Part shown: piece after piece, positions 1 through 10,138 of the stretch
How the letters are laid out: every line of letters begins with the position of its first letter
Numbering within the stretch: position 1 is the first letter of the stretch
NCBI GenBank assembly: GCA_964528085.1
Contig: CAZGRE010000014.1
Coordinates: 1-30,586 of the forward strand
Origin: B2-G16 sp964528085
GTDB taxonomy: Bacteria; Bipolaricaulota; Bipolaricaulia; UBA7950; UBA9294
DNA: 30,586 nucleotides
Direction of reading: 5' to 3'
Program-made: the position numbers and the translations under genes
The notes under the pieces: generated by a model
Database searches by the model: none
The model's input: only the letters and a program-made list of their open reading frames with translations
Told to the model about the DNA's origin: nothing

Positions 1-2
1 TC

Positions 3-668
3 GTCCTCTGGATCGTGGGACCGCGGGTGAGCCTGATCCGCGCCGGCCTCCTGTTTTTCTTCCTCGCCGGAGGTAGCGTCCTCGCCGATCTCGGATGGAT
101 CACCAAGAAGTCGGTCCGGCCGCTTAACGCCCTCGCTGCAGCCGGACTCGTCATCCTCGCAGCGAACCCGACTCAGATGCACGACGCCGGGTTCCAGCTC
201 ACATTCGCCGCGACCGGAGCGATATTGATCGCGCTCCTCCCCGCGTTCAAATGGCGCGAGTGGACAAATCGAATCTCCGAGCGGCCGATCGCTCCGCGCT
301 GGATCACCCGGAACGCCCTCGACCTCATGATCGTCTCCGCAGCCGCCCAGGCCGGTTCGGCCCCGGTGGTGGCGATCCAGTTCGGGACGCTCCACCCGCT
401 CGTCATCATCGCGAACCTCGTCGTGATCCCGCTCGTCACCGTAACCCTGTGGTTCGGAGCGATCGCCGCCATTCTCTCTGCCACCCCGGCGCTCCCCCTC
501 GTCGCCATCCCGTTCGGATGGCTACTGCGGATTCTGGCGAAAGCCGTCATGTCGCTCTCCCTCCTCCCGGGTACCGAGTTTCACGTCCCTGTCTGGATGG
601 GGGTCTGGATCGGCGCGCTCGCCGGGTTCCTCTTCCTCGCCGTCTATCACTCCCGGGGATCGCCATGA
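3..668 (+). CDS. comEC: ComEC/Rec2 competence channel, C-terminal part (5' truncated by window)
   Basis: This is the C-terminal portion of the inner-membrane channel that carries single-stranded DNA into the cytoplasm during natural transformation. The reading frame is open from the window edge, so the N-terminus lies outside. The segment is almost wholly hydrophobic with several membrane helices. It carries the Competence-domain core: an Arg in the RAGLLFF helix, then the region reading LAANPTQMHDAGFQLTFAAT, which matches the family motif (N-P-x-x-L-x-D-x-G-F-Q-L-S-F-x-A-T). The protein stops soon after the last helix, so this version lacks the C-terminal metallo-beta-lactamase domain found in many ComEC proteins. 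The competence gene dprA starts about 450 bp downstream, beyond the convergent fxsA, which supports the assignment. The last 22 bp overlap the 3' end of fxsA. Confidence 0.88.
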   Translation, partial: VLWIVGPRVSLIRAGLLFFFLAGGSVLADLGWITKKSVRPLNALAAAGLVILAANPTQMHDAGFQLTFAATGAILIALLPAFKWREWTNRISERPIAPRWITRNALDLMIVSAAAQAGSAPVVAIQFGTLHPLVIIANLVVIPLVTVTLWFGAIAAILSATPALPLVAIPFGWLLRILAKAVMSLSLLPGTEFHVPVWMGVWIGALAGFLFLAVYHSRGSP

Positions 669-1024
669 ACGGTGAAATCGACGTCGATCACCCCATCCTC
701 CCGCTGCGGCGGACGCCGCCTGAAGGGATGGACGAGAAGGAGGGAAAGACCGGCAAGATCGGTCAGGAGGCCGGGGAGGAAGAGGAGGAGGCCGGCGAGG
801 ACGATCGAAAAGCGGAGGCGATAGAGCCCGGCCGCCGGGTCGGCGATGAGGGCGATCAGCCGGTCGCTCCTCAGGATGGCGCGCCCGGCCCTGCGGAGGA
901 TAAAGTAGCCGGCCACGCCGCTGGACAAGATCTCAAGGAGTACGAACCATCCTCCGATCACGCCCGCAAGCTCGACCAGGATCACGATCTCAGCGCAGAA
1001 GAATCCGAACACTAATATCGGCAT
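647..1024 (-). CDS. fxsA: FxsA family membrane protein
   Basis: This is a small cytoplasmic-membrane protein of the FxsA family (about 125 aa). The E. coli member affects F exclusion of phage T7, but the general function is unknown. Visible features are an N-terminal hydrophobic helix with a conserved Glu (CAEIVILVELAG), a second helix (GGWFVLLEILSSGVAGYFIL) followed by RRAG, a third helix with LLFLPGLLTDLAGL, and a charged tail ending near IDVDF, typical of the family. I chose the ATG at 1024 rather than the upstream TTG at 1066, because the family starts just before the first helix and the promoter -35 box (1061-1066) occupies the TTG site. The gene converges on comEC and is divergent from dprA. 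Confidence 0.82.
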   Translation of the reverse strand: MPILVFGFFCAEIVILVELAGVIGGWFVLLEILSSGVAGYFILRRAGRAILRSDRLIALIADPAAGLYRLRFSIVLAGLLLFLPGLLTDLAGLSLLLVHPFRRRPPQREDGVIDVDFTVHGDPRE

Positions 1025-1037
1025 CTTAGATATCAGA

Positions 1038-1066
1038 ATGGTAGCTGATCGCCGTTCATGCGACAA
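1038..1066 (-). promoter_or_regulatory. fxsA promoter
   Basis: On the minus strand TTGTCG (1066-1061) is separated by 17 bp from TACCAT (1043-1038). A start site about 7 nt beyond the -10 box leaves only about 7 nt of leader before the fxsA ATG at 1024. No Shine-Dalgarno is visible. The -35 box lies 13 bp from that of the divergent dprA promoter. Confidence 0.5.
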
Positions 1067-1079
1067 TCGCAGCTTGAGA

Positions 1080-1108
1080 TTGACGGAGAGCGGAGGAGGG
1101 CCTAGTCT
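1080..1108 (+). promoter_or_regulatory. dprA-operon promoter, probably leaderless
   Basis: TTGACG (1080-1085) is followed after 17 bp by TAGTCT (1103-1108). The ATG of dprA begins 8 nt after the -10 box, so the predicted transcript starts at or within about 2 nt of the start codon. The GGAGGAGGG run at 1092-1100 resembles a Shine-Dalgarno, but it lies in the promoter spacer and would not be in the mRNA from this promoter. Confidence 0.55.
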
Positions 1109-1116
1109 TTGTCTCG

Positions 1117-2217
1117 ATGAAACGGACGGATCGCGAGCTCCTTATAGGCTTAAACCTGATTCCCCAGCTTACACCGAAGCGGGCGAAGCTCCTGTTCCGC
1201 GCGTTCGAATCGTTTCAGGCGATATGGGAAGCGCCGGCAGCCCGGTTCAGTTCGATATTCGGCTCGTCGGTCATCGGGGAGGCGATCGCCTCCGGGAGGA
1301 GCGAGGAGGCGATCGACGAGGAGATCGCCAAAGCGGAGGAGCTCGGGATCAGGATCGTCACCCTCGTCGAGGCGGAGTACCCGTCCCTGTTGCGCGAGAT
1401 CGACGATCCGCCGCTCGTCCTCTACGTCCGCGGGGAACTCCCAATCGAGACATCCAAGGCGATCGCCATCATCGGGACGCGCCGGGCCTCGCGGTACGGG
1501 AACCTCGTCGCCGGCCGGTTTGCAAGCCAGCTCGCCCTGCGCGGGATCGTAATCATAAGCGGACTAGCGGCCGGGATCGACTCCGCCGCCCACCAGGGGG
1601 CACTCGACGTGGGAGGGAAGACGGTCGCCGTCCTCGGTTCCGGGCTCGACCGCATATATCCGAAGAGGAACAAGGCCCTGTTCGACAGGATCGCAGCCCA
1701 GGGAACCGTCATCAGCGAGTACCCCCTCGGGACGAAACCGGCGAAGTGGACGTTCCCTCAGCGGAATCGGATCATCTCCGGGCTCTCCCGCGGGGTGGTC
1801 GTCGTTCAGGCGCCGGAGCGGAGCGGGGCGCTAATCACAGCGAGACTCGCCCTCGAACAAGGGCGGGAGGTCTTCGCCGTACCCGGGAACATCACGAGCA
1901 TCGTCTCCGCAGGGACGAACCGTCTGATCAAAGATGGGGCGAAGCTGGTCGACAGGATCGAGGAGATACTCGATGAGTTCCCCGACCTGCGGACGATCAA
2001 GGAGCCCCCTCCCGCACGAGCGGAAGAGGAGACGGCGGGGCTCGGCGAACGCGAGAGGCGGGTGTATGAGCTGATCGGGGTTGAACCGGTTCACGTTGAC
2101 GATATCATTGCCCGTGCCGACCTCTCCCCGACCGAAGCATCGCACGTCCTCCTCCTCCTTCAGTTGGAAGGGCTGATCGAAGAAGCGGAAGGCGGCCGAT
2201 ATATCAGAAAACCATAG
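1117..2217 (+). CDS. dprA: DNA-processing protein DprA (Smf)
   Basis: DprA binds incoming single-stranded DNA and loads RecA during natural transformation. The 366-aa protein has an N-terminal helical SAM-like region (about 1-95). The Rossmann-like DprA core (about 100-290) carries AIIGTRRASRYG (117-128), VIISGLAAGIDSAAHQGAL (145-163), LGSGLDRIYP (173-182), SEYPLGTKP (200-208), FPQRNRIISGLS (213-224) and the ERSGALITARLALEQGR stretch (234-250). A C-terminal winged-helix domain (about 308-366) follows a Glu/Pro-rich linker. All expected family blocks are present. The ATG at 1117 fits the family start and the promoter position. This is the first gene of a seven-gene operon; ndk follows after 12 bp. 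Confidence 0.96.
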   Translation: MKRTDRELLIGLNLIPQLTPKRAKLLFRAFESFQAIWEAPAARFSSIFGSSVIGEAIASGRSEEAIDEEIAKAEELGIRIVTLVEAEYPSLLREIDDPPLVLYVRGELPIETSKAIAIIGTRRASRYGNLVAGRFASQLALRGIVIISGLAAGIDSAAHQGALDVGGKTVAVLGSGLDRIYPKRNKALFDRIAAQGTVISEYPLGTKPAKWTFPQRNRIISGLSRGVVVVQAPERSGALITARLALEQGREVFAVPGNITSIVSAGTNRLIKDGAKLVDRIEEILDEFPDLRTIKEPPPARAEEETAGLGERERRVYELIGVEPVHVDDIIARADLSPTEASHVLLLLQLEGLIEEAEGGRYIRKP

Positions 2218-2229
2218 GAGGAATAAAAA

Positions 2230-2679
2230 GTGGAAATTCAACGTACATTGGTACTATGCAAACCCGATGCCGTCCAGCGAGGGCTGATCGGACGTATCGT
2301 ATCCCGGTTTGAGGATAAAGGACTGAAAATAGTCGGACTTAAGATGTTGAAGGTCGACCAGGATCTGGCGAGCAAGCACTATCATGAACACGTTACGAAA
2401 CCGTTCTATGATGAGCTCTGTTCGTTCATCACCTCATCCCCGCTTGTCGCGATGGCGATCGAGGGGGAGAACGCCGTAGCGGTCGTCCGCAACCTGATGG
2501 GGGTGACCAACCCTCAGGATGCGGCATCGGGTACAATCCGCGGCGATTTCGGCCTGAGCCTGACGATGAACCTCGTCCATGGGTCGGATTCGCCGGCGTC
2601 GGCGGAGCGCGAGATCGGCCTGTTCTTCAAGCCGGAGGAGCTTCACGACTACAAGCTTGCGCTCGCTGACTGGACTTAG
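2230..2679 (+). CDS. ndk: nucleoside diphosphate kinase
   Basis: This cytoplasmic enzyme transfers the gamma-phosphate of ATP to NDPs through a phosphohistidine and so balances NTP pools. It has 149 aa, the usual length. Conserved parts are TLVLCKPDAVQRGLIG at the N-terminus, the catalytic segment NLVHGSDS with His117, and the C-terminal FFKPEEL. The start is GTG at 2230, preceded by TAGGAGGAATAAAAA, whose Shine-Dalgarno overlaps the dprA stop codon and so couples the two genes. valS follows 13 bp after the stop. Confidence 0.97.
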   Translation: MEIQRTLVLCKPDAVQRGLIGRIVSRFEDKGLKIVGLKMLKVDQDLASKHYHEHVTKPFYDELCSFITSSPLVAMAIEGENAVAVVRNLMGVTNPQDAASGTIRGDFGLSLTMNLVHGSDSPASAEREIGLFFKPEELHDYKLALADWT

Positions 2680-2692
2680 CGGACCAGGGGGG

Positions 2693-5323
<2,631 letters not shown>

Positions 5324-6598
5324 ATGGACTACGCCGCGGCTCGGTCGCTCCTCGCCCGGCTTCCCCATCTTGAGGTCAAGCCCGGACTCGACCGGATCCG
5401 CCGCCTGTCGGAACACCTCGGCCATCCCGAACGGGAGTACCCCACGATCCACGTCGCGGGTACGAACGGGAAGGGATCGGTCGTCGCCATGCTCGCCTCG
5501 ATCCTTACCTCCGCCGGGTATCGGGTCGGCCGGTTCACCTCCCCGTCGCTCGTCGACTTCCGGGATCGAATCGCGATCGACGGGGAGTGGATCGGGGAGG
5601 AGGAGCTCGCCGCGCTGACCGAGCGGATCGAGCCGGCCCTGTTCACGGGAGAGCGACCGACCCTGTTCGAAGTGCTGACAGCGATAGGGCTCGCTCACTT
5701 CGCTGAGAGAGAAATCGACCTGGCGGTCGTCGAGGTCGGGCTCGGGGGGAGGTTCGATGCGACGAACCTGGTCGAGCCGATCCTCACGATCCTGACCAAC
5801 GTCGAACTCGACCACACATCGATCCTTGGGGGATCGATCGAGGAGATCGCCTGGGAAAAGGTAGGGATCGCAAAACCGGGGATCACCCTCCTCGTCGGCG
5901 ATCTGAACGGCCGCGCATGGCCAATCGTCCGCGCCGAATCCGAGATGAAAAAGGCCCCGATCGCCCGTGCTGATGAGATAGACATCATCAGGGAGGGCTC
6001 CGATTGGGAGAGGGCACGCTACAGGATCATCCGGGATCGCCTCCCGGATCTCATCGCCCTTCCCCTGATCGCCTCGTATCAGGAGGGGAACCTGCGCTGC
6101 GCCCTGCGCGCGGTCGAGCTCCTCCGCGAACGGGGACTTTCGATCGGAGATGGGGCGATCGCAGCTGGGCTTGCGCGCGTCGCATGGCCGGGGCGGTTCG
6201 AGATCATCCGGAAGGATCCGATCGTTATCCTCGACGGGGCGCACAACGTGGCGGGAGCCCGCGCCCTCGCAGCCGAGGTGGAATCGTTCGTCCCCGATCG
6301 ATCCCGCCGCCACCTCCTCATCGGAATCCTCGCCGACAAGGACGTCCCAGGGATCGTCCACGCCCTCGTCCCTCCGTTCTCCAACGTTTACATCACCCGC
6401 TCCCGGAGCCCGCGCGCCCTCCCGCCGGCCGAGCTGGCAAGACACGTGACCGGGCTCTCAATCCCATTTAAGTGTTATGATTCAATAGAGGAGGGGTTGG
6501 AGGCTATCCTCCCCTCTCTCAAGGCGGATGACGTGTTGGTGGTGGGAGGCTCGCTGACCGTGGTGAAAGAGGCGCGCCGGCTATTGGAGGGCGGATGA
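5324..6598 (+). CDS. folC: folylpolyglutamate synthase / dihydrofolate synthase (FolC)
   Basis: FolC adds glutamate to folates, and in many bacteria also to dihydropteroate, with ATP hydrolysis. The 424-aa protein shows the Mur-ligase-type P-loop AGTNGKGSV (45-53), followed by SPSLVDFRDRI. The EVGLGGRFDATN motif contains the Mg-binding region, then NVELDHTSILG and WEKVGIAKPG. The C-terminal Mur-ligase domain carries WPGRFE and ILDGAHN. The ATG at 5324 directly abuts the valS TAG, with GGAGGA at 5315-5320 as ribosome-binding site. The last 4 bp overlap the uppS start in an ATGA junction, so the two are translationally coupled. Whether it has both synthase activities cannot be told from sequence alone. 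Confidence 0.95.
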   Translation: MDYAAARSLLARLPHLEVKPGLDRIRRLSEHLGHPEREYPTIHVAGTNGKGSVVAMLASILTSAGYRVGRFTSPSLVDFRDRIAIDGEWIGEEELAALTERIEPALFTGERPTLFEVLTAIGLAHFAEREIDLAVVEVGLGGRFDATNLVEPILTILTNVELDHTSILGGSIEEIAWEKVGIAKPGITLLVGDLNGRAWPIVRAESEMKKAPIARADEIDIIREGSDWERARYRIIRDRLPDLIALPLIASYQEGNLRCALRAVELLRERGLSIGDGAIAAGLARVAWPGRFEIIRKDPIVILDGAHNVAGARALAAEVESFVPDRSRRHLLIGILADKDVPGIVHALVPPFSNVYITRSRSPRALPPAELARHVTGLSIPFKCYDSIEEGLEAILPSLKADDVLVVGGSLTVVKEARRLLEGG

Positions 6599-7341
6599 AG
6601 ACGCTCGTCGATCGGGTGAAGGAGGCTGGGCTACCCCGGCACATCGCGCTGATAATGGATGGGAACGGCCGCTGGGCGAAGGCGCGTGGCCTCCCCCGGA
6701 TCGCCGGCCACCGCGCCGGGGCGGCCGCCGCTGAGAGGCTCGTCCGGTTCGCCGGGGAGCGGCTCGGGCTCCGCTACCTCACCCTGTTTGCATTCTCCAC
6801 CGAGAACTGGAAGAGGCCGAAGGAGGAGGTCGCGTACCTGATGGACCTCCTCCGCGAGTTCATAGACGATAAGCTGAAGGAGTTCGTCGATTCCGGGGTC
6901 CGCCTCCGCGTCGCCGGGGAGATCGACTCCCTCCCAGAACCCCTCCGGGAGAGCGTGATCCGGGCGGTCCGCGAGACTGAGGGGGGAGAGAACCTCGATC
7001 TGACGGTCGCTCTGAGCTACGGGGCCCGGCAGGAGCTGACGCGGGTATGCGCAGAGATCGCGGCGGACGCAGCATCCGGCCGGTTGAAGGTGGACGAGAT
7101 CGACGAAGGGACGATCAGCTCCCGGCTGTACACGGCGGATATCCCGGATCCCGATCTCGTCATCCGGACGAGCGGGGAGCTTCGGCTCTCGAACTTCCTC
7201 CTCTGGCAGGCGGCGTATGCGGAGCTCTACTTCACCGAAGTCCTCTGGCCGGACTTCACCCCGGCGGAGCTCGTCTACGCGATCGCCTCGTTCCAGAAGC
7301 GGAAGCGGCGGTTCGGGGCCCTGAAAGAGGAGGAAGATTGA
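6595..7341 (+). CDS. uppS: isoprenyl transferase (undecaprenyl diphosphate synthase)
   Basis: This cis-prenyltransferase condenses isopentenyl diphosphate onto farnesyl diphosphate to make the C55 lipid carrier for peptidoglycan and other surface glycans. It has 248 aa, the normal length. Key blocks are IMDGNGRWAKARG with the catalytic Asp22, GHRAGA, TLFAFSTENWKRP, and the C-terminal DLVIRTSGELRLSNFLLWQ followed by ELYFTEVLWPDF. The start ATG overlaps the folC stop by 4 bp. The stop TGA overlaps the TTG start of cdsA, continuing the tight coupling typical of uppS-cdsA pairs. Confidence 0.97.
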   Translation: MKTLVDRVKEAGLPRHIALIMDGNGRWAKARGLPRIAGHRAGAAAAERLVRFAGERLGLRYLTLFAFSTENWKRPKEEVAYLMDLLREFIDDKLKEFVDSGVRLRVAGEIDSLPEPLRESVIRAVRETEGGENLDLTVALSYGARQELTRVCAEIAADAASGRLKVDEIDEGTISSRLYTADIPDPDLVIRTSGELRLSNFLLWQAAYAELYFTEVLWPDFTPAELVYAIASFQKRKRRFGALKEEED

Positions 7342-8192
7342 AATTCCTGAGGCGGGTTGCCAGCGGCGTCATCGCTGGGACGTTCGTCTTCGCCGTCCTG
7401 TACGTCGGTGCACGCTACGACATCAAGTGGATCGCCGGGTTCCTCATCCTCGCCGTCGCCTACCCGACGGCGGTCGAGTACATCCAGCTTCTGCGGCGGA
7501 TCGACATCCGCCTCGCCGCCCCGGAATTCCTGATCTGGATCCCGATCCTCGTCTTCAGCTACCTCATCTTCAACGGACGCTATGCCGATTTGGTCCTCCT
7601 GTTCGCGATCGCCTACCAGGTCCTCCGCTACCTGAAGACCCTTCCCCACCGCGACGGGATGTTGAGCGCCGTGGCCGGCGTGTTCGGCCTCCTCTACATC
7701 CCGTGGCTCCTCCATTACTTCTATCTGATATACATCGGGGCCGCCGGCCAGCCGCCCCACGTCGGGGGGGTGAACGCCCTCGTCATCCTCCTCATGGTAT
7801 GGGGATACGACACCGGCGCGTACGTCGTCGGGAGCACGATCGGGAGGCATAAGGCGTTCCCGAACGTAAGCCCGCGGAAGACCTGGGAAGGGGTATTCGG
7901 CGGCTTCGTATTCGCGTTCGCCGGCGCGCTCGTAGGGGCATCCCTCTCGCCGGTATGGCGTGACTTCGCGTTCCACGGCGGGGTTCATCACCTTATCCTC
8001 TCCTCGTTCGTCGTCGGCTGTGCGGTGCAGCTCGGCGATCTGTTCGCATCGAAGCTGAAGCGGGCAGCAGGGGTGAAGGACTCAGGGACGTTCCTCCCCG
8101 GGCACGGAGGGGCACTCGATCGGATCGACGGGCTCCTGTTCGCCCTCCCCGCCTTCTACTTCTACTATCATTACATCCTTGTGTTCATGTAA
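7338..8192 (+). CDS. cdsA: phosphatidate cytidylyltransferase (CDP-diglyceride synthase)
   Basis: CdsA is an integral membrane enzyme that makes CDP-diacylglycerol from phosphatidic acid and CTP, the precursor of most phospholipids. The 284-aa product has about eight hydrophobic helices and the C-terminal family signature, with SKLKRAAGVKDSGTFLPGHG followed by GALDRIDGLL; the upstream block YDTGAYVVGSTIGRH then SPRKTWEG is also typical. The start is TTG at 7338, overlapping the uppS stop (ATTGA). AGAGGAGGA at 7326-7334 is well spaced before it. The frame is open much further upstream, but that part lies inside uppS and is shadow. prsW follows after 17 bp. Confidence 0.93.
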   Translation: MKFLRRVASGVIAGTFVFAVLYVGARYDIKWIAGFLILAVAYPTAVEYIQLLRRIDIRLAAPEFLIWIPILVFSYLIFNGRYADLVLLFAIAYQVLRYLKTLPHRDGMLSAVAGVFGLLYIPWLLHYFYLIYIGAAGQPPHVGGVNALVILLMVWGYDTGAYVVGSTIGRHKAFPNVSPRKTWEGVFGGFVFAFAGALVGASLSPVWRDFAFHGGVHHLILSSFVVGCAVQLGDLFASKLKRAAGVKDSGTFLPGHGGALDRIDGLLFALPAFYFYYHYILVFM

Positions 8193-8209
8193 TCGGAAGA
8201 CTTATTGAT

Positions 8210-9118
8210 ATGAGCCTATTTCTGCAGAGCATCTACCTCTCTTCCGCCCTCTCCCTCGGTTACATATACCTCCTCGTTCGAGCGAATCCCCACCGCCGGA
8301 TCCCGGCGGCACCGGCGATCGTCGTCTTCACAGCCGGGATGCTCGCCGTGATCCCGGTCGTCGCCCTAAGACGGCTCATCCCGTTCGATCCCGACCTGGC
8401 CACGGTGGCCGGCCTGTTCCTGGCGGCGTCGATCGAGGAGGCGATGAAGCTTTCAGCCTTCCTCCTGACGGGATGGCGGTTCAAGTTCCCGAACGCGATC
8501 GAACCGCTCGATTTCGCTGTATACTTCGGGATCCTCGGGGCCGGATTCGCAATTTATGAGGATTTCTGGTATATATTCAGCGTCTCCTACCCGTCGTGGA
8601 TATCCGGGGATCCTTACCGGTTCAGCGAGGTCTTCCACGGGATCGTCCTCGCCCGCGCATTCCCCGGTCACATCCTGTTCAACGGCCTCGCCGGGTTCTT
8701 GATCGGCCGCGGTCGCACCTCCCCCCTCCCGAGCCGGATCGGATGGATAGGGGGAGGGCTTGCAATCGCCATCCTCTCCCACGCCGCCTTCAACCGGATC
8801 GCCGAGCTCAACGAGCCGTTCCTCCTCCTCACCTACGCCCTCCTCCTCGTCGGCGCCTTCCTCGTCTTGAGGAAGGGGGAGCTCGACCGATCACCGTTCC
8901 CTGCGCTGATCGACTACATCGAGGGGAGGAGGGAAGACTGGCCGTTCCCCCGCCCGCCGATCGACTACCTGTTCGCAGACGGCTTCTTCTGGCCGGGGAA
9001 AAGGAGAAGCGGAATATTCCAGTTCTACCCCGTACTCTTATCCCTAGGGATCCTCTTCCCCATCCTGCTTATGTTCGTCTATCTCCTCAACAGGCTCGTC
9101 CTCTGGCCCGGTCTCTAA
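8210..9118 (+). CDS. prsW: PrsW-type intramembrane metalloprotease
   Basis: PrsW proteases cleave anti-sigma factors or other substrates within the membrane (B. subtilis PrsW acts on RsiW). The 302-aa protein has about eight hydrophobic helices and the family motifs in order: EEAMK (76-80, the EExxK block), GAGFAIYED (110-118), a His in FPGHILFNGLAGF (151-163) and SHAAFNR (190-196). The second motif normally ends in Glu-Asn; here it ends in Glu-Asp. A soluble insertion (about 222-265) precedes a last membrane helix. No anti-sigma factor gene is visible nearby, so the substrate is unknown. It is the last gene of the dprA operon, in the position where many bacteria have dxr-rseP after uppS-cdsA. 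The ATG at 8210 has only a weak ribosome-binding site (GGAAGA). Confidence 0.85.
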   Translation: MSLFLQSIYLSSALSLGYIYLLVRANPHRRIPAAPAIVVFTAGMLAVIPVVALRRLIPFDPDLATVAGLFLAASIEEAMKLSAFLLTGWRFKFPNAIEPLDFAVYFGILGAGFAIYEDFWYIFSVSYPSWISGDPYRFSEVFHGIVLARAFPGHILFNGLAGFLIGRGRTSPLPSRIGWIGGGLAIAILSHAAFNRIAELNEPFLLLTYALLLVGAFLVLRKGELDRSPFPALIDYIEGRREDWPFPRPPIDYLFADGFFWPGKRRSGIFQFYPVLLSLGILFPILLMFVYLLNRLVLWPGL

Positions 9119-9125
9119 AAAGTGT

Positions 9126-9156
9126 AGGGCGGCCGAGCACTTCGCTCGGCCGCCCT
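9126..9156. terminator. bidirectional terminator between prsW and rrf2
   Basis: A perfect 13-bp stem (9126-9138 with 9144-9156) encloses the 5-nt loop ACTTC. On the minus strand the stem is followed by ACACTTTTT, which serves the isc-rrf2 operon. On the plus strand it is followed only by CTCTCC, so termination after prsW may be weaker. The arms begin 7 bp after the prsW stop. Confidence 0.72.
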
Positions 9157-9258
9157 CTCCGGGTGGTGAAAAAGATGAGGGGGTTCTTTCACACGTGGAG
9201 ACTATACCACAAAACCGCGCCCTCGTCCGTAATGCACGTTACATCGGCATAAACCGCT

Positions 9259-9654
9259 TCAGATCAGGTCTTCCAACGTAAGGGAGTCAAGGAGCTCGAT
9301 AAAGCCGCGGTTGATCCGCCACCAGGCCTCCTTCGTCGGACAGATCCCGCTCAGGTCGCAGGGGGAGTCGATCCCGATGCAGCTGACGAGATCGAGCGAT
9401 TCGTCGAGCCCTTCCAGGATCCGGCGGACAGAGATCTCTGAGGCCGCACAAGCGAGGGTATACCCCCCGCTCCTACCTTTGCGTGAATCGACGAGCCCTG
9501 AGCGCTTCAGCCGATGCATGATCTTCTCGACGAACGACTCGGAGAGCGAATAGCGCCTCGCTATCTCAGAAGCGGAGATCGGCTGATCGGAGCGGTTCCG
9601 CGCGAGCTCGCACGCTGCGATCAGCCCGTAGCTCGCCCTCTTCGTCAGATGCAT
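9259..9654 (-). CDS. iscR: Rrf2-family regulator, IscR-like
   Basis: This is a winged-helix repressor of the Rrf2 family, probably sensing Fe-S status for the iscSU operon. The 131-aa protein starts MHLTKRASYGL, typical of the family, with a helix-turn-helix around 26-56 (ISASEIARRYSLSESFVEKI) and the wing RKGRSGGYTLA. Three cysteines (92, 99, 105) in CIGIDSPCDLSGICPT match the [2Fe-2S] ligands of E. coli IscR (92, 98, 104). The fourth ligand, His107 in E. coli, is replaced by Lys here (CPTK). The ATG at 9654 is one base after the iscU stop, with AAGGAG inside the end of iscU. It comes last in the operon, unlike E. coli where iscR comes first. An NsrR- or RirA-like role cannot be excluded. 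Confidence 0.85.
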   Translation of the reverse strand: MHLTKRASYGLIAACELARNRSDQPISASEIARRYSLSESFVEKIMHRLKRSGLVDSRKGRSGGYTLACAASEISVRRILEGLDESLDLVSCIGIDSPCDLSGICPTKEAWWRINRGFIELLDSLTLEDLI

Positions 9655-9655
9655 C

Positions 9656-10138
9656 CTACGACTCCTTGTCCATGAACGCACGGTAGCGCTCCTCGAGCCG
9701 CGCCATCTCCGCCTTCAACCGCTCGTGCCGGCGCTCCAGAACCGAAGGGATCTCACGCCCCTTATCCTCCAGGTAGGCGTAGATCGCCTCGTTGAGGGCG
9801 TCGGCAGCGAGGGCGGAGCAGTGCATCTTCACCGGAGGGAGGCCGCCGAGCTCACCCGCCACGTCCTGATTCGTGATCGCTATCGCCTCCGCCAGGGTCT
9901 TCCCCTTTGCAAGCTCGGAGACCATGGAGGAGGTGGCTATCGCAGCGGTGCAACCGAACGTCTCCCATGAAATATCGGAGATTATCTCCCGCCCCTGTTC
10001 GTCCTCCTCGACCTTGATGTAGAGCCACATCACATCGCCACAGACGATGTTCCCCACCTTCCCGACAGCGGAGTATCCCTCGAGTTTCCCCATGTTCCTC
10101 GGGTTGCGGAAGTGTTCGATGACCTTGTCGGTATACAT
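9656..10138 (-). CDS. iscU: IscU/NifU-type Fe-S cluster scaffold
   Basis: This is the scaffold on which IscS-derived sulfur and iron assemble into Fe-S clusters. The protein is about 160 aa. Conserved residues, counted from the upstream ATG at 10141, are Cys34 and Asp36 in VCGDVM, Cys64 in TFGCTAAIATSS, and His107-Cys108 in KMHCSALAADAL. The N-terminus with NPRNMG is typical. After the normal IscU end (about residue 125) there is an extra charged helical tail of about 35 residues containing LERRHERLKAEMARLEERY, not found in canonical IscU. Two ATG codons stand in tandem (10141 and 10138) and overlap the iscS stop; AAGGTGG upstream fits either. The gene lies between iscS and the Rrf2 gene. Confidence 0.94.
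   Translation of the reverse strand: MYTDKVIEHFRNPRNMGKLEGYSAVGKVGNIVCGDVMWLYIKVEEDEQGREIISDISWETFGCTAAIATSSMVSELAKGKTLAEAIAITNQDVAGELGGLPPVKMHCSALAADALNEAIYAYLEDKGREIPSVLERRHERLKAEMARLEERYRAFMDKES

Noticed and set aside
7047..7337. Upstream extension of the cdsA frame into uppS
   Set aside because: The extension is Arg/Gly-rich and overlaps uppS fully, whereas the TTG at 7338 has a well-spaced AGAGGAGGA.
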